Part shown: positions 34,030 through 46,194 of the stretch, one piece after another | Layout of the letters: every line of letters begins with the position of its first letter | Numbering within the stretch: the stretch's first letter is position 1 | Assembly (NCBI GenBank): GCA_003665825.1 | Contig: QPFY01000003.1 | Location: 992,001-1,056,000 of the forward strand | Length of the DNA stretch: 64,000 nucleotides | Reading direction: 5' to 3' | From: Microbotryum silenes-acaulis | Taxonomy: Eukaryota; Basidiomycota; Microbotryomycetes; Microbotryales; Microbotryaceae | Program-made: the position numbers and the translations under genes | The notes under the pieces: generated by a model | Told to the model about the DNA's origin: nothing | The model's database searches: none | The model's input: only the letters and a program-made list of their open reading frames with translations

Positions 34030-37000
34030 TTGTTGTGTGCATTCCGCAACGCGCGGTCACTGACGTGCCTGGCGGGCGGGCGACGGTTTTCATTGTTCGC
34101 AGAGTTCGACCTCGTGTTGTCATCCCATCGTTCACGCGTGGGATATGTCTGTAGAACATGTGGTGGATATCGCTTGCCGAGAAGTCGTGCCGTTCGACAC
34201 GCCAAAGCCACGTTTCACCGACGTGCCGTTGCGACCCGGGGAGCCCACCCCCACAAGGGATCATCTGCCAATCCCCCTTCGCCATCCCCCATACCCGCAC
34301 CCAACGACGATGAAATGGACTGGGCGGACATCAATGAATCTGAATTTGATACTGGGATTGTAGGTCATTGCACTCCGGAGTAGACGCCTCGCCTCGCCAC
34401 TACCGCCTGGTCGCTAACTTCAAACTAAGGCAGTCTCCGACCGCGCAGCCCGCACTGGCTTCTGGCCCCTCGTCACATCGCTGCGACCCGCACGACCTTG
34501 ATCAAGACCATGACCTCGGTCGCGAGTTTGGCGGCTCTCCCCCTCCTCCCAATGACGTGTTCATGCTCGACGACGACGCTGAGGTGACTGCCCGACATGT
34601 CTCCGACGACGAGCAAGACGAGCCGGAGGCGCAGGCGCAGACGTCGATACTGATGGGTGCGACCCTTCCGATATTTACGTCATTCGTGCGGTCATTTCAG
34701 TATTGACCCTGCCTGGTGTCGTCGATTGTTACAACCCAGGCGATCTCGGGCCCTGCGACAGAAAAGGGGTTCGAAATTACTCTGCTGTGCCCCATCCATC
34801 GCATCCCTGGTATCCCTTCCCCAGTGAGAAGGTGCGTCGAGCCGGAGTGAACCCCCTTAGAGTCCAAGCATGGCAGGTCTTTAACATATTCCGAACCTGC
34901 ATAGATGATGACCATCGTCGTTTTCCTTCGCTCCCACAACCGCCGAGTCGGGGTCCAAGAATTGGAAGATATGCTCGCATTCGCTCGCGCCTTCGGGGTA
35001 CTTAATCTTCCAGCGGCCACCACCGTTAAGAAATTCCTGGACAATTTGCAGAAGGAAGTGCCGATCTTCTCGCCCAGCAAATACACCAAAGACAAGGAAC
35101 GTTCCGTGTATGTCGTATCTCCTCAAGATTACGTGGCGGCCGACTTTGCGAATCCTTCCGTAGCACCGTCGCTCGAACAGGTCACCGACAAGCCCGTCCC
35201 CTCCGGCTCCCAGAGTCGACCTGCGGATAATGTAAGTACACAAGCAAAACACTGCAATAATTTTTTCAAACCCCTGCGCCAACCCAGCTGAAGCCCCCTC
35301 CGGCCAACTTTGTTGTTCCAAAGCCTGATCGCACGTCAGCAACGACCAACAGGCTCGACCAACTTATTGTGGGTCGTAACCGCCATCCTCTCTTATCTGT
35401 TCGAAGAGAAGCGCAGGCTGACAAGGTGATGCGGGTCTGAGCAGGCCTGTGATGACTCCGATGATAACGAAGGCAAGGTCGACCGATCTATGGCCTTCTT
35501 GGGCAAGCGGCGCCGCGCCGAGATCTCAGATCTGTCGAATACGGAAGAAGCAGCTGACGATTGCTTCAAGAGGGTACGGTCCCTCACTCGAGAGAGACTC
35601 AAGGAGACGGCCATGCCCACCAACTGACTATCGGCCACTCCTTTGTACCAGGTCCCGTCGTCTTGCACTCCGGGCGCTGGTCGACTGCCCTTCGACGAAT
35701 TCGCCGAGGTGCGTTCCCGCAAAGGCCCTCCCTCGTCCGCCCGGGCCACTCCACTGACTGAGAACCCATGTACAATCCCAGCCCCCTACTACCGCCGGAC
35801 GCTCTATCGATTCGCTATACGACCTTTTTGCATTGCAACAGCGTACATTGAACGCCATGGCGCTCGATATCAAGAAAATGGCGCTCGAGATCAAGAAAAT
35901 AGCAGAGGCGGTGACACTTCCAGCGATGGAAGACGTCAAGGTTCGTCCAAATGTATCTGCGTTGACAGAGCCGCACATGAGACCTTATTGACCTGACTGT
36001 GGTCGTGACTGAAATCAGTCCGGTATCACAGAGGCGGCCAAAATATTTGTAGCTACGCCATTCCTGTGCCGCCATCTAGACACGAAGGAAGTGTTCCTGG
36101 TAGGTGAAAGATGATCGCGGTCGTGCCCGGGCATGGACTGACACGGTTTACACCGCCCGCAGAAGGCTTTACTGAAGGGGAAAGTCGTCTCGAAAACCGA
36201 TTTTGAGAACAACAAGAATCGTGACTTTAAGAACGCCGTAACGGCAATGGTACCCGGCATCCTCTCCCAGGCGCGTAGTGACCTCGAACGTCACGTGAGT
36301 GTGGTACATGTGCCTCGGTTTACCCTCTCAGTGATTTGTGCTGATAGGAACATTGCATTATTCTGTAACACGCGGTCGGTGCGATTGCTGCACTCCCAGA
36401 TCAAGCGCGCTGTGTCGGACAACGATTTGCTGTGGCCAACGGTTAGGAAATGGTACAAAGCTATGGGTGTGCCCATATCGGCAGATCACATGTGCTGGTG
36501 GAGCGTTTTGGTACGTACTCGAGCAATGCGTACCTTTTACTTGATCAATCCTCACCCCGTTCGTATGACGAATGCTACAGTGGCAGGTCATGAAGGGGGC
36601 CGAAAGAGACAGTTCGACCAACAGCTTTGCGATGAAGGTCTTGGACTTTACAATGGCCTTGGCCGAGGCTGCCGCCGTGGCCTCCATGGCGGGCAAGTAC
36701 GTCGTCGACGGGTCCTTCGATCAGCAAGCGTGAGTCGCAATCGAGCAAGCACCACCATTTGCAAATCGGAGAAACTGACGCCCCACCACGCCTCGGAACG
36801 TTAGCTTCATTTCGGCTAGGCTTGCCAAGGCCATGCGTCGACACGACGTCACCAAGCTCTCTCGCCCCAGTGGTCAAGAGCATGTGGTTCAAAGGTCCTG
36901 CTTGGAGGTCGTTGACGACGAAGACAACGAGGTTAGCTTCACCTCGCTGATCAAAGTAAGTCACCCACCCCTGTGTACAAAGCGTGTCATATTCTGAACT

Positions 37001-37100
37001 GATAAGGTGTTTCGAGGAAACATAGGAGGCCCTACAACCTGAAGGCTCGAAAAGGAAGAGCAAGAAGGCCAAGAGGCAGGAAAAGGGGGATGATTGAAGG
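34030..37100 (+). CDS. Multi-exon hypothetical gene, possibly transposon-encoded
   Basis: Coding blocks, in order, with plausible GT-AG junctions: 34030-34380 with a zinc-finger-like YVCRTCGGYRLPRSRAVRHA; about 34905-35230 with LAFARAFGVLNLPAATTVKK, ERSVYVVSPQDYVAADFANP; 35800-35940 with ALDIKKMALEIKKIAEAV; 36020-36102 with ITEAAKIFVATPFLCRHL; 36163-36293 with KTDFENNKNRDFKNAVTAMV; 36380-36510 with SDNDLLWPTVRKWYKAMGV; 36580-36730 with MALAEAAAVASMAGKYVVDG. The final exon is near 36806-36955. I could not join all blocks in one frame. It lies between two CCGTA-motif blocks and next to a truncated polymerase gene, which suggests an inserted element. No catalytic motif is recognised. Confidence 0.4.
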
Positions 37101-37319
37101 AAGTTGAAGGGACTTCGGCTCGAAGAGACCCTGAGTAGTTCCGTGGAGGTTCGCAGTGCTCACGCCCAGGAAGCAGTGTATGCGAAGAGGAGGGTTTACG
37201 CTTGATGATAGTTTGGTGCATCGGTATAGTGGCGTTTATGTAATGTGTGCTGTTGTACATGAATCAACCGGGGCCTCATGGCTGGCACAGTCTGACAGTA
37301 TGCGCACAGTAGTGGCTCG

Positions 37320-37520
37320 GTACGGTGTCCATAGGGATGCCTCACGGTAGCCGTAAGGCCAACCGCGTACGGGAACCGTCGGGCGGGTGCCCACGGCCAC
37401 CGTAGAGCAGGGCCTCAGGGCCGCCGTACTATACGTGCCAATTTGCCGTCCAAATGTGGTAGGGCACGCGCCGCACGGGCGCCTCACAATTGCCCTACGG
37501 CGGCCGGAAGTTTCGGGGTT
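37320..37520. repeat. GC-rich block with repeated CCGTA motifs, right of the 34-37 kb gene
   Basis: This block shares ACGGTAGCCGTA, GCCGTAAGGC and GCCGCCGTA-type motifs with 32910-33520. It ends about 100 bases before the point where the polymerase gene is cut off. Confidence 0.5.
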
Positions 37521-37617
37521 CGATGTGTAGTCGTTCAATTTGGGCATGATTTTCGCGGAAGCGCGGAAGCGCATTCACAAGTCCTACCTTGGCCGCAAGC
37601 CGATTTAGGGTGGAGCA

Positions 37618-39664
37618 TCAGAAGAGAGGTTTGGGAGATAGGGGTCTCGGGCTGAAGATCGGACCCTTTACGCGTAGTCGCTCGACGAGCCTGGCTAGGA
37701 CACCACGTTCTTTGCCGTCGTTCTCGGCGTAAGTGATGAGGATGTCGACGTCGTTCGAGAGCTCTTTGCCTCGGCGGTAGCTGTCGTCATCAAGACGAGG
37801 ATTCGTCGTGAATAAGCGGATGCGTCAGGATCATAGTGAAACGCGTTCGGGACTGACCCTCCGCATAACAAGGTCGTCGCTCCCGGCTCGACCTTTTCGA
37901 TCTGGATTTCGATGAACTCATGGATCGACTCGACTTCATGCCGCGGCATTCTGTTCCGGATAGAAAGCTCGAATGGGTCAATACGACCGAGTTTTCGCTA
38001 AAGGCTCAATCAAGAACGGACTACTGTTGGATATTGTCATGCCATTGGAATTCCTTTTCCCATTGTTTTGAATCACGCATCTCTTGGAGAGACCGCAGTC
38101 CTTTGGTATAGAGGCTGTTCGCCATGACATGGCCTGCAAAATACGAGCGGAATGTTCAGAGCGTGATTGATGATCATGGCTTCCGGCGTCCGCTTCCACG
38201 ACTGACCAACTCCATGAACTGCCGACATGTCCTTCAAAGCCAGAACTTTCGAGTTGTTTCCCGCTCGAACTGTGTTTTCCGACAACAACAGCAAAGTCGG
38301 TTAATCCTCACCCAGGAACGATGAACTTCTTGAGGTGAGGACACGGACTCACCTGCATCGTCGATCTCGCCCGTGCGGAGGTATTCTTCAATCTTGGTTA
38401 CGATTTTTTCGCCGACCTGGGGAGGAAGATAACAACGGTTGGATCAAGAGCGTCTTCACTCTCACATTCAGGGTTGAAAGACTGACTTTGGGCAAAGATC
38501 TGGCCTGCTCGGCCGTCCGGATCTTCCAAGGTGTGCCGATGATGACGCTGATAGCCGTGGCGTAAGAGATGGCTTTGGGATGAGCACCTGAAGAAACGAA
38601 GACTTCGTGAGTATGGAACCATCTTGATGAAAGTCTGCTAGTTCAGTCCCCTCGCAAACGCGCGTCACCCCCTCTGCCTTGCCACCCCCCCCCCCCACCT
38701 CCCTGCCCACCGCGTCAAACTCACTGCCGTAAAGCAAGAACCTCTCCTCCCTCAACGGCTTGAGCTTATCAACCAAACCCTGATTCACACAAGGACGAGG
38801 CGACTCTCTGAAACAAGCCAAGATGTTGACGGGTGTTATAGCCGTGGAACAAGCTGAGTGATCATCCTGATCGAGTTGAGATGAGGAGGAAGAGGTGTGG
38901 TGACGCGAGAGTGGTCGTGGCGCATCCGTGGCTGCCGGCCTCCCAACATCGTTCCTCAAGGCACGGTCGAGTTGCGTGGTCACGGTTCGGTATCGATAGA
39001 TCGATCCACCGTGGCAACCCCTTCGAGCCGTCTCCTCGGACGAGTCAACTGCGACTTTTGGTGTCGTTCGGGCGACCCGAGGCGCTGACTCGGGCGTCGC
39101 GTTTTGCTTGGCCTTGTTCGAAGTCGACACGACGGGTTCTCGACGAAGCGGATCCTCGGGTCCCTCCAACATGAGCGGTGAGTATGCAACTTCTCCCTTG
39201 ACGGCGCATGACGGGGCGGACATCGTTCGAGCGGGTTTCTTGCTCTCCCGTGCAAAGTTGTGCTCGCACCGTGTCGCGACCTTGGTGTCGAACTTGGCTT
39301 TGGTGTCGCTGATGCTGTGGTGACCTCCATGCTTGGGATTGGCGTTGCGAGGGAAGGCGGAGGGCAGCAGGGGAGATACACGTTCGATCTTGGCAACTTT
39401 GTCAAAGAGCTTCTCCTTGCTGAATCGGACGTTGCTGCCGCCAGCTGCGGTGATCGCGCGACGGGCGGCGTCGGCGCTGAGGTTGGCGGTGGGGTCGTCG
39501 ACGAGTTCGTTCTTGTCGAACAATGCATCGGATGCGAACAAGTACAATTGTCGAACGGCCCGGATATGGTCGCAGAGTTCACGAATGTCGTCGGTGGAGA
39601 GTGTTGGCAGGGACTGCGCGAGCAGTAATGGCTAGAAGCGTCTTTGGGGTTTTGGGTAGTTTTA
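37618..39664 (-). pseudogene. Family-X DNA polymerase (Pol4/beta/lambda-like), C-terminally truncated
   Basis: Family-X polymerases fill gaps in base-excision repair and end joining. The N-terminal region (LPTLSTDDIRELCDHIRAV, SKEKLFDKVAKIERVSPLL, Ser/Thr-rich) has no clear BRCT signature. The polymerase core is clear: AHPKAISYATAISVIIGTPW, the helix-hairpin-helix VGEKIVTKIEEYLRTG, ANSLYTKGLRSLQEM, RMPRHEVESIHEFIEI, and TTLLCGGYRRGKELSNDVDI with the catalytic DVD, the last two joined by a short intron. After LVERLRVKG the sequence leaves the family and stops at 37618. The rest of the palm and the thumb are missing. The start is uncertain: ATG at 39662-39664 opens MAKTTQNPKD but an unplaced intron is needed before LPTLS. 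Confidence 0.8.
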
Positions 39665-40455
39665 GCCATTTTGGCCAGGGAGGCGCGGACTGCGTCAGCG
39701 GCGGTGCGGAGTCCTCTTGATTGGTTCCTCACCAATCATTGACTCTGCTATCGACCGTTGACTGAAGTTCGTGTTCTCGTCTCCCTGGACCAAAGATCGC
39801 GAAGCACCAAATTAAACTGAGAGCGCCGGGGCGTTGATTGGCAGCCCACGGGCAAGTCGTCCGTGAGCATGGTCGTAACCGCGGAGAAAGGTGTTCAATT
39901 GAAACAGAGGGTTATCGATCGGCACCTTGGTTGGTGCCTTGACCCCCCACCCCTTGACCCGAGCGCGACGCGCGATGCGCCCAACGCCTTCGGGAGCCCG
40001 GAGAAAGCGGAAGCGAGACGACCTGTTTTGCGTGTCTACCACATCGTAGCGTAGTTCCTTCAATCATCCGGTTCCTGCTACTGCCGAAATGACATCTGCA
40101 ATCTTTTACGTCCCGTCTCCTGTACGACAATCTTCACGCCGCACGGAGAGCAGAGGGGCAGCAGAGACGAGCCAAAACAAGCGCGATTACAGTCGCGCTA
40201 AACTAGCGGCATCCTTATCCTTACCTTAAAACTATATAATAAAAAACGTCGTCGAGACAAAGAACGTCAAAGAACGTCAAAGAACGTCAGAGAACGTCAG
40301 AGAACGGGAGACAAACCACGTGGCGTGACGTCATAAGCAGCTCTCGGTCCAGCGCCTCCCAGCTAGCTACCGCGGTTTCAGCACGGGTCTGCCAGCGACA
40401 GACCGTTTCGTCTACGTTCGCCGAGGTTCCATTGAGTAGCACGTGACTCTCTGCT
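39665..40455. other. Intergenic between polymerase and PIN-like genes
   Basis: This is the upstream region of the truncated polymerase gene and the downstream region of the PIN-like gene. Besides the 10-bp repeat I see no feature. Confidence 0.5.
40261..40305. repeat. 10-bp tandem repeat
   Basis: The unit AGAACGTCAA or AGAACGTCAG occurs four and a half times, just downstream of the PIN/XPG-like gene's stop. Confidence 0.85.
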
Positions 40456-41364
40456 TCAGTCGTTGCCGAAAAGGAACGAGAGGACGAAGCGGCCGTCAGA
40501 GTCGAACACTTTCGAGTCGGCGTCGAGAGCGGCGAGGTCAAGAATATCGACAGACTCGAATCGTCTGCTGTTCGCTTGCTTGCAAGGGAGGATCCGATAC
40601 TTCGCAACCGATGCTGATATGAGCATGGCATAATCGCTGTCGCCGCTCACGAGGGCGGTACGTTCCGAGACGAGCTCGACACCGCCGATCGAGCCAAACT
40701 TGGTCGCGGCCGCGATGATCGGGTCCGTCTCGTGGGCGGCAAGGACGAACGATACATCGCCTTTCGAAGCGATCTTGCCAAGCTCGACCTTCCGACCTTG
40801 TCCTTCAAAGTCCTCTTCCCATGGTTGGGCTGTTGGGAAGGCCTTGTTGAACGCGTCTTCCGAGATCACGGGGATGGGCGAAGCGGAGAGGACGGACGTC
40901 GTTCTCTTCTTGAGACGGCCCTCCACCGTGGCCCTTTTCAACTCGGGTCGGAAACGGGGATGATCAAAGAAGACAATGAACTTGGTGAATCGCGAGTCTC
41001 GAGATGTCCAATCATGGATCAGGGACTGGATCTTGCGGAGGAACTCGCGTGCTTGGCCGTGCGGGTTGGGGTGGGACGAGGGCGAGGGCCACAGGTAGGT
41101 AAAGACCATTGCCGCATCGAAAATGAACACTGCAGATTAAACGGGGACAGTCAAGGTCATTACCATGTTGTCTAACCTAGTACTTGCAATGGAAGGCTCG
41201 GATGTGATGTGATGGGTCAAGGTTGCGAGAGAGAGCTCACCATTGACGTCGTGCTCGACGAGCGAACGTATCGCCTGCCCGACCGTCCTGCAGGACCCCA
41301 CCTTGCTTGCTGGCACTTTGGCCACGCTCGCATCGATGTACTGCGGGACGTACGTAACCCCCAT
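40456..41364 (-). CDS. Small PIN/XPG-like domain protein
   Basis: Two exons (41241-41364 and 40456-41129) join in frame to 265 residues. It starts MGVTYVPQYIDASVAKVPAS. It then reads VFIFDAAMVFTYLWP, FTKFIVFFDHPRF and RTALVSGDSDYAMLI, the spaced acidic blocks expected of FEN1/XPG or Asteroid-type PIN nucleases (Asp near the first strand, Asp after the second, GDSDY late). The usual MGIKGL start and the GEAEA box are not seen, so activity is uncertain. A more distant PIN or NYN protein is an alternative. It is transcribed away from the truncated polymerase's upstream region. The last residues are LSFLFGND. Confidence 0.55.
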
Positions 41365-43356
41365 GATGATTGGCTGGAAGGTCGGCAGGATAGTGTGGAG
41401 GACAGTTAGGAGATCTCCGAGTGAAGCCGGGGCTGGCGGCGATCGAGTCGACCTAGCTCCGAGTCGGACTTCGCAGGGGACCGAGCTCAAAGCGAGTCGC
41501 CCCAGCTCGGTCGGACAAGGCTGCTGGAGCAACAACCGCTGTACCGATAGCGGCGATCTCAACGCTGGGGTGAGCCTTAAGTTTCAATCTATCTGCTAAA
41601 CTTTGTCCGAGCTCGATCGACAAAGTATTCGGTGTGTTCCGAGAAGTGGATCGTTGAGGTCGATGTGGGGTAATCGTGCCCCTGTCCGCCGATTTAGCTT
41701 CAGCTCGGCCGCGGCATTCGGCGCTCGGCGCTTGGCACGGGTGGAGAAGATCGGAAGCGAGGTGGCGTCATCGATATGACTCATGGCTCAAACTTAAGCG
41801 AGCTCGGAGGCGCGCGCTTGTCCCCGGCCCCAGCCCTCAAAAGTCAGCGATGACCTCGCCCACCTCTCTCTCGCTCCTTCCGTTCTCTTCATCGGCACTG
41901 GCTCTGCAACGTCGGCCTAACAAACGTGGCGAGCTGTGCCTCATTCGGGTCCGGCACACCTCGACCAGCGTGGAGGTTTAACCACACCGTATCCCACCCG
42001 ATCCGTGAGTACTTCCCTTATCACCACTTCACCCCTTGCTTGCTCGATCGTTGTCGTTCGGGTGGGACGGCCGTGACTTTCGGACTCGTGCTGACTCGCA
42101 CCACCCCTCATGATCATCCTCACCTTCCACAGCCCCATGAAGGGCTTTCATCTTCGTTCCTGAGGACATCATGTTCGACCACGCACTTTCGACCTACTGC
42201 TCCGTGACGGTGAGTCGGCTTGTCGTGCGACGTTGCTGCGTAGGGTCGCACGCTCGGGAGGCGGTCGCACAAGAGGAGGTCAACTTGACCTGGCGGCGCT
42301 CACCTTGCGACGTGGGCAATCCTGATGAACTGACACTACCATATGTTTGCTCATCTGCACTAGATTAATTTCGCCCTTCCTCCAAGCATGGACCTGTTCC
42401 GAGCTGGTGAGGAGGCTTGTTCGAAACGCAATCCGACTGTTGAACGGGGACCTGGACGTGTTGGGGGAAGGTGGGGTGCTCGACCTTGATTCAGCCTTCC
42501 GAGCGCGCGGCGACTGACCCGTTTGCCACTCTCGGACTTGTGCTACAGACATGGGAGAGGGAGTGATGGGTTGTGGGGCGTCTGTTGTGGATGTCAGGAT
42601 TGGAGGGGGTTCATTGCCGGTTAAGCTCACGAGATGTCGAAGTATGGTGAGTCAGCTCGTGCGACGTTCACCTCTCGCTCGTCGGTCGGTCGCACAGGGG
42701 GGTTCACTCCCTCGGCCTCGGACTCGGACTCAACCAGGCTCGCTCCATCATCATGCATCACCATGATTCATCGTGCTGACTCTTTGCATTACTCTGTTGT
42801 TTTTCATCAGGTCATCTCTCGACCTTCTTTGAATACTGGGTGGATCGTGCAGGGAATCTTTTACAGTGAGTACTCTGACTCCTTGAGCTCGATGATCGCT
42901 CAAAGGTCTCTGTGAGGCTCGGCCCGGCGCTGACCAGGCATCCCATCCCCCGGCTCACGCGTCTGGGACATTTGTGGTTTTTGTTTTGTTTTGTTTTGTC
43001 CAGACCTGGCGGAAGCAATAGGCGCGCGTTTCTTTTTGTCCATAGTTCTTTTTTGTCGTAGACAGTACCGGTGGGCCCCCGAGCAGCCTTCCGCACGGGT
43101 TTGTAAGTTTACCCCAAGCCGATTTACCCGAGCTGGGCCCAAATCGGAGCGAATCGTCGGATTTCGTCTTGGGCGAACAATGCGCAGGTCGTAATCGCCG
43201 GGTTGCACTCCACTTTTCTTTTCCCTTTTTCACACGCCTTCGTCGATCGCGGTCCCGCGGGCTTTCTCATCTGATCGAGCACTCGAGTTTGGACACCCTT
43301 TTAGGCCGATCGAGCCAGAGCACCTCTCGTTAGGAACTCGCAAGCGAGGGGAGACG
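41365..43356. other. Unresolved stretch, possible small spliced gene on plus strand
   Basis: Fragments that could be exons occur: MTSPTSLSLLPFSSSALALQ at 41850, MFDHALSTYCSVT at 42171, MGEGVMGCGASVVDVRIG at 42551 and HLSTFFEYWVDRAGNL near 42815. Several GTGAGT-type donors and TTTTCATCAG-type acceptors are present. I could not build one continuous frame or recognise a family. The last 150 bases are upstream of the Leu5-type carrier. A TTTTG repeat lies near 42976-42995. Confidence 0.35.
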
Positions 43357-44925
43357 ATGAGTCCTGTTGCTGCGAGCAGGATCCACGCTCCAGCTACACC
43401 ACCTGCGCTCGACTCAACATCAGCAGCATCAATCTCAGCGGCGTCTTCGTTGTCGTCATCGTCATCCGCCCCGCGGCCGAGGGATCCTCAATCGCTCGAG
43501 TATGCGCTCCTGTCGGGACTTGCAGGTGGTCTAGCAGGTCAGCCTGAGCCTCAGCGTCTCATCGTAATATGCTTTACTGATTATATATCCCCTCTCTGCC
43601 ACCCACGTTGCATGACTACTCCTCCCGTCCCGTGCTTCGTCCATCCGACGGCTCGGCTCCCCCCACTCTCCCGCGAAACCTCAACTTGATTTCCCTTGGC
43701 GGCTTCCCACCGTCGGCAAACAGGCTGCATCGCCAAGACCTCGGTCGCACCTTTAGATCGAGTCAAGATCCTCTTCCAGACCCGTGCACCGGACTATGCT
43801 CGATACGCAGGTCAGTTTCCTCACCCCTTCCTCACGAGACGCGCTCCGGCTATTCGAACCGAAAGCCGACGCGAACACCCCCGCTCCTTCAAAAGTCCGC
43901 TGACTCGGTACCAAACTCACCACTTTCGATTTACAACGATTTAGGTACATGGACGGGTGTGTTCAAAGCCAGCCAAGACATCTATGCCGAAACAGGGATA
44001 CGAGGCCTGCTGCAGGGGCATTCGGCAACGCTGTTGCGCATCTTTCCTTACGCTGCGATCAAGTTCATGGCTTATGAGAAGTTTCACATTGCAAGTTTGC
44101 ATGAGCGTTTTCTCTCTCGTTCCAAGCTCATTCCGCTTACGCTCTCACCATGTCCGACAGGTGCTGATGCCGACGACCGAGCAAGAGACGGGCGCACGCC
44201 GATTCCTCGCCGGCTCATTGGCCGGCGTCACATCGGCACTTTTCACCTACCCTCTCGAGCTCATTCGGGTGCGGTTGGCCTTCGAAACACACCATTCGCT
44301 CGTCGAACGATCCTCCTTGACACGGACAATACGGCAGATATACCAAGCATCCCTCATCCCTCCACCCCCTGTCGCTTCCACCTCTAATCTCAAAACTGCC
44401 TCTGCGACGTCAACACCCTTGCCCACAACACCAGTATCAACCACAACAACAATTAAAAATGTTCGAGTCGGCGAACCTTCCTTGACTCACTTTTATCGGG
44501 GCATTTTCCCAACCCTTTTCGGCATCGTCCCCTACGCCGGCGTATCTTTCCTCGTCTGGGGATTCCTCAAAACCGACCTCGTGCCGACCATGTTCAGCCC
44601 CAGCACGCGAGAACGCCATCGAACGTGGATCGACTTGGCCGCCGGAGGCATAGCAGGTGCCCTAGGTCAGACCTCCGCTTATCCGCTGGATATCATTCGA
44701 AGGAGGATGCAAGTCGGCCCCGTTCTACCTGGTGGTGGGGGTGCGAGACATGGGTTTTGGGATACGGCGCGAACAATCTATAAAGCGCATGGGTGGAGGG
44801 GATACTTTGTGGGATTGAGTATCGGGTACCTCAAGGTCATTCCGATGAACTCGGTTAGTTTCGCGAGCTGGGTCGCGTTGAAGAATGCGTTTGGGTTGGA
44901 AGGAGTTAGTCAAGGTGCGGGATGA
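43357..44925 (+). CDS. LEU5: Mitochondrial carrier, Leu5/SLC25A42 (coenzyme A) type
   Basis: Leu5-type carriers are needed for coenzyme A accumulation in mitochondria. Four exons (43357-43537, 43724-43810, 43945-44090, 44161-44925) join in frame to 392 residues. The three carrier repeats show [19 protein letters not shown], then [16 protein letters not shown], then [19 protein letters not shown] after the second repeat and a long low-complexity insert before [20 protein letters not shown] fit the Leu5/CoA carrier group. The third intron appears to be GC-AG: GCAAGT at 44091 and CAG at 44158-44160, giving [14 protein letters not shown]. The N-terminus is Ser/Ala-rich ([15 protein letters not shown]). 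Partial copies lie at 8.6, 20.3 and 46.5 kb; this is the only complete one. Confidence 0.92.
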
Positions 44926-45640
44926 GGGGAGGCGGCGAGGGTCTGGACGAATGAGGAAGGAAAGGCTGGCGTGCGTGGCCTGTTCAAGTGTTGTACTTGT
45001 ACCTCTATCTACCTTATGTGTTCACCGGGAGTCTGGTGTTTGGCTATGCTTGCTTCTTGCGCATACATCGGGCTATGTCATCAACTTAGATTTCAGGATG
45101 AATCGATCCGCTTTCATGCCTTGCTCGGCGGCCCGAGTACTAATGGCCTGCTAGCGATCGGCGTAGCCACGATGGCATTGCATCAGATTCGGTGCGGCAT
45201 GCATTCGAGAACGAGTCATGTGTATGATTCTCACCATACATAACCTCCTCGGACGCTTGTTGTCAGAGATGAGTCTACAGGGCCATGCGAGAACTTTCAC
45301 CTCGACTTAGACGCTTCAGAGGGGGAGGAGAACGCGATCAGCGGCGGCCGATTCGGCCAGCATGAATCACTGTACAAGAGCCCTAAAGCTGACTATCTAG
45401 TCAGAAAAATTCATGGGCATCATGTTCAAAGTCCATGAATCAACCGAGGCATGAGAGCCAGATACTTAAAGCTCGAGGGAGCAGGTCCATCGATGTGGGG
45501 GTGGGGGGTCGTCATGCCTCGCTACGACCGTAAGTCAACCTGATCCCTCGTGGCAGTGCTACTAGTTTCCTCGCCGTCCGAGACTGCAGAGCAGATTGGA
45601 CATGGGCAGGACTTACGATGCTGGTGCTGATGCGACTCCT
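44926..45640. other. Intergenic downstream of the Leu5-type carrier
   Basis: No conserved protein. Open frames of 80-90 codons near 44885-45243 show no recognisable features. Confidence 0.5.
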
Positions 45641-45647
45641 GACTCCT

Positions 45648-46070
45648 AATTTTACAGATCTTGTGCTATTGAACACTTGCGTGGGTGTGGGAGGCCTGGC
45701 CGTCTCGGTCTATTACCGATTCGAAGTCCAATCGGACATACGATACGCGATCGGAGTCCTCTCCTTCACTTTGGGCGCAGTGCCCCTCAACTTGATTCAA
45801 TTCACGCTCAAACCGACCGTCAAGTAGGCCACGAGGGTTGAGAAACTGTCGTTCGATCAACCCCGGGCGCTGCTTGGAATGGTCTCGGACGGTCGGTTGG
45901 AGCGTGAGGTGAACAAAGCTGAGTAGATCAACGCCCAAGGTGAACAAGAGGACTCCAATGGCGTGTCAAACGTCCGACTGGACTTCGAATCGGAATAGAC
46001 CGATACTGCCGGGCCTCCCAGACCCACGCAGGAGTCCAAAAGCACAAGATCTGTAGAGTCAGGAGTTAGG
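45648..46070. repeat. Imperfect inverted repeat, about 175-190 bp arms
   Basis: Arms at about 45648-45825 and 45880-46070 face each other. The left reads LLTPNFTDLVLLNTCVGVGG and the right, on the other strand, LLTPDSTDLVLLDSCVGLGG. Identity is roughly 75-80 percent with small gaps. Its origin is unknown. Confidence 0.75.
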
Positions 46071-46194
46071 AGTCGCTCAAATTGAAGGAGCTCAGAGGCC
46101 ATTGCCGCATACCAGTGTTTGCGATATGGTCAATTCATGGACGTCTTGGGTATCTCGATGTCCTCGTTGTTGAGCACGGTAGCACAGTCGGCAT

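Noticed and set aside
40261..40305. The AGAACGTCAA repeat as a regulatory array
   Set aside because: It lies downstream of the only adjacent gene and is too short to support a regulatory claim; kept as a simple tandem repeat.
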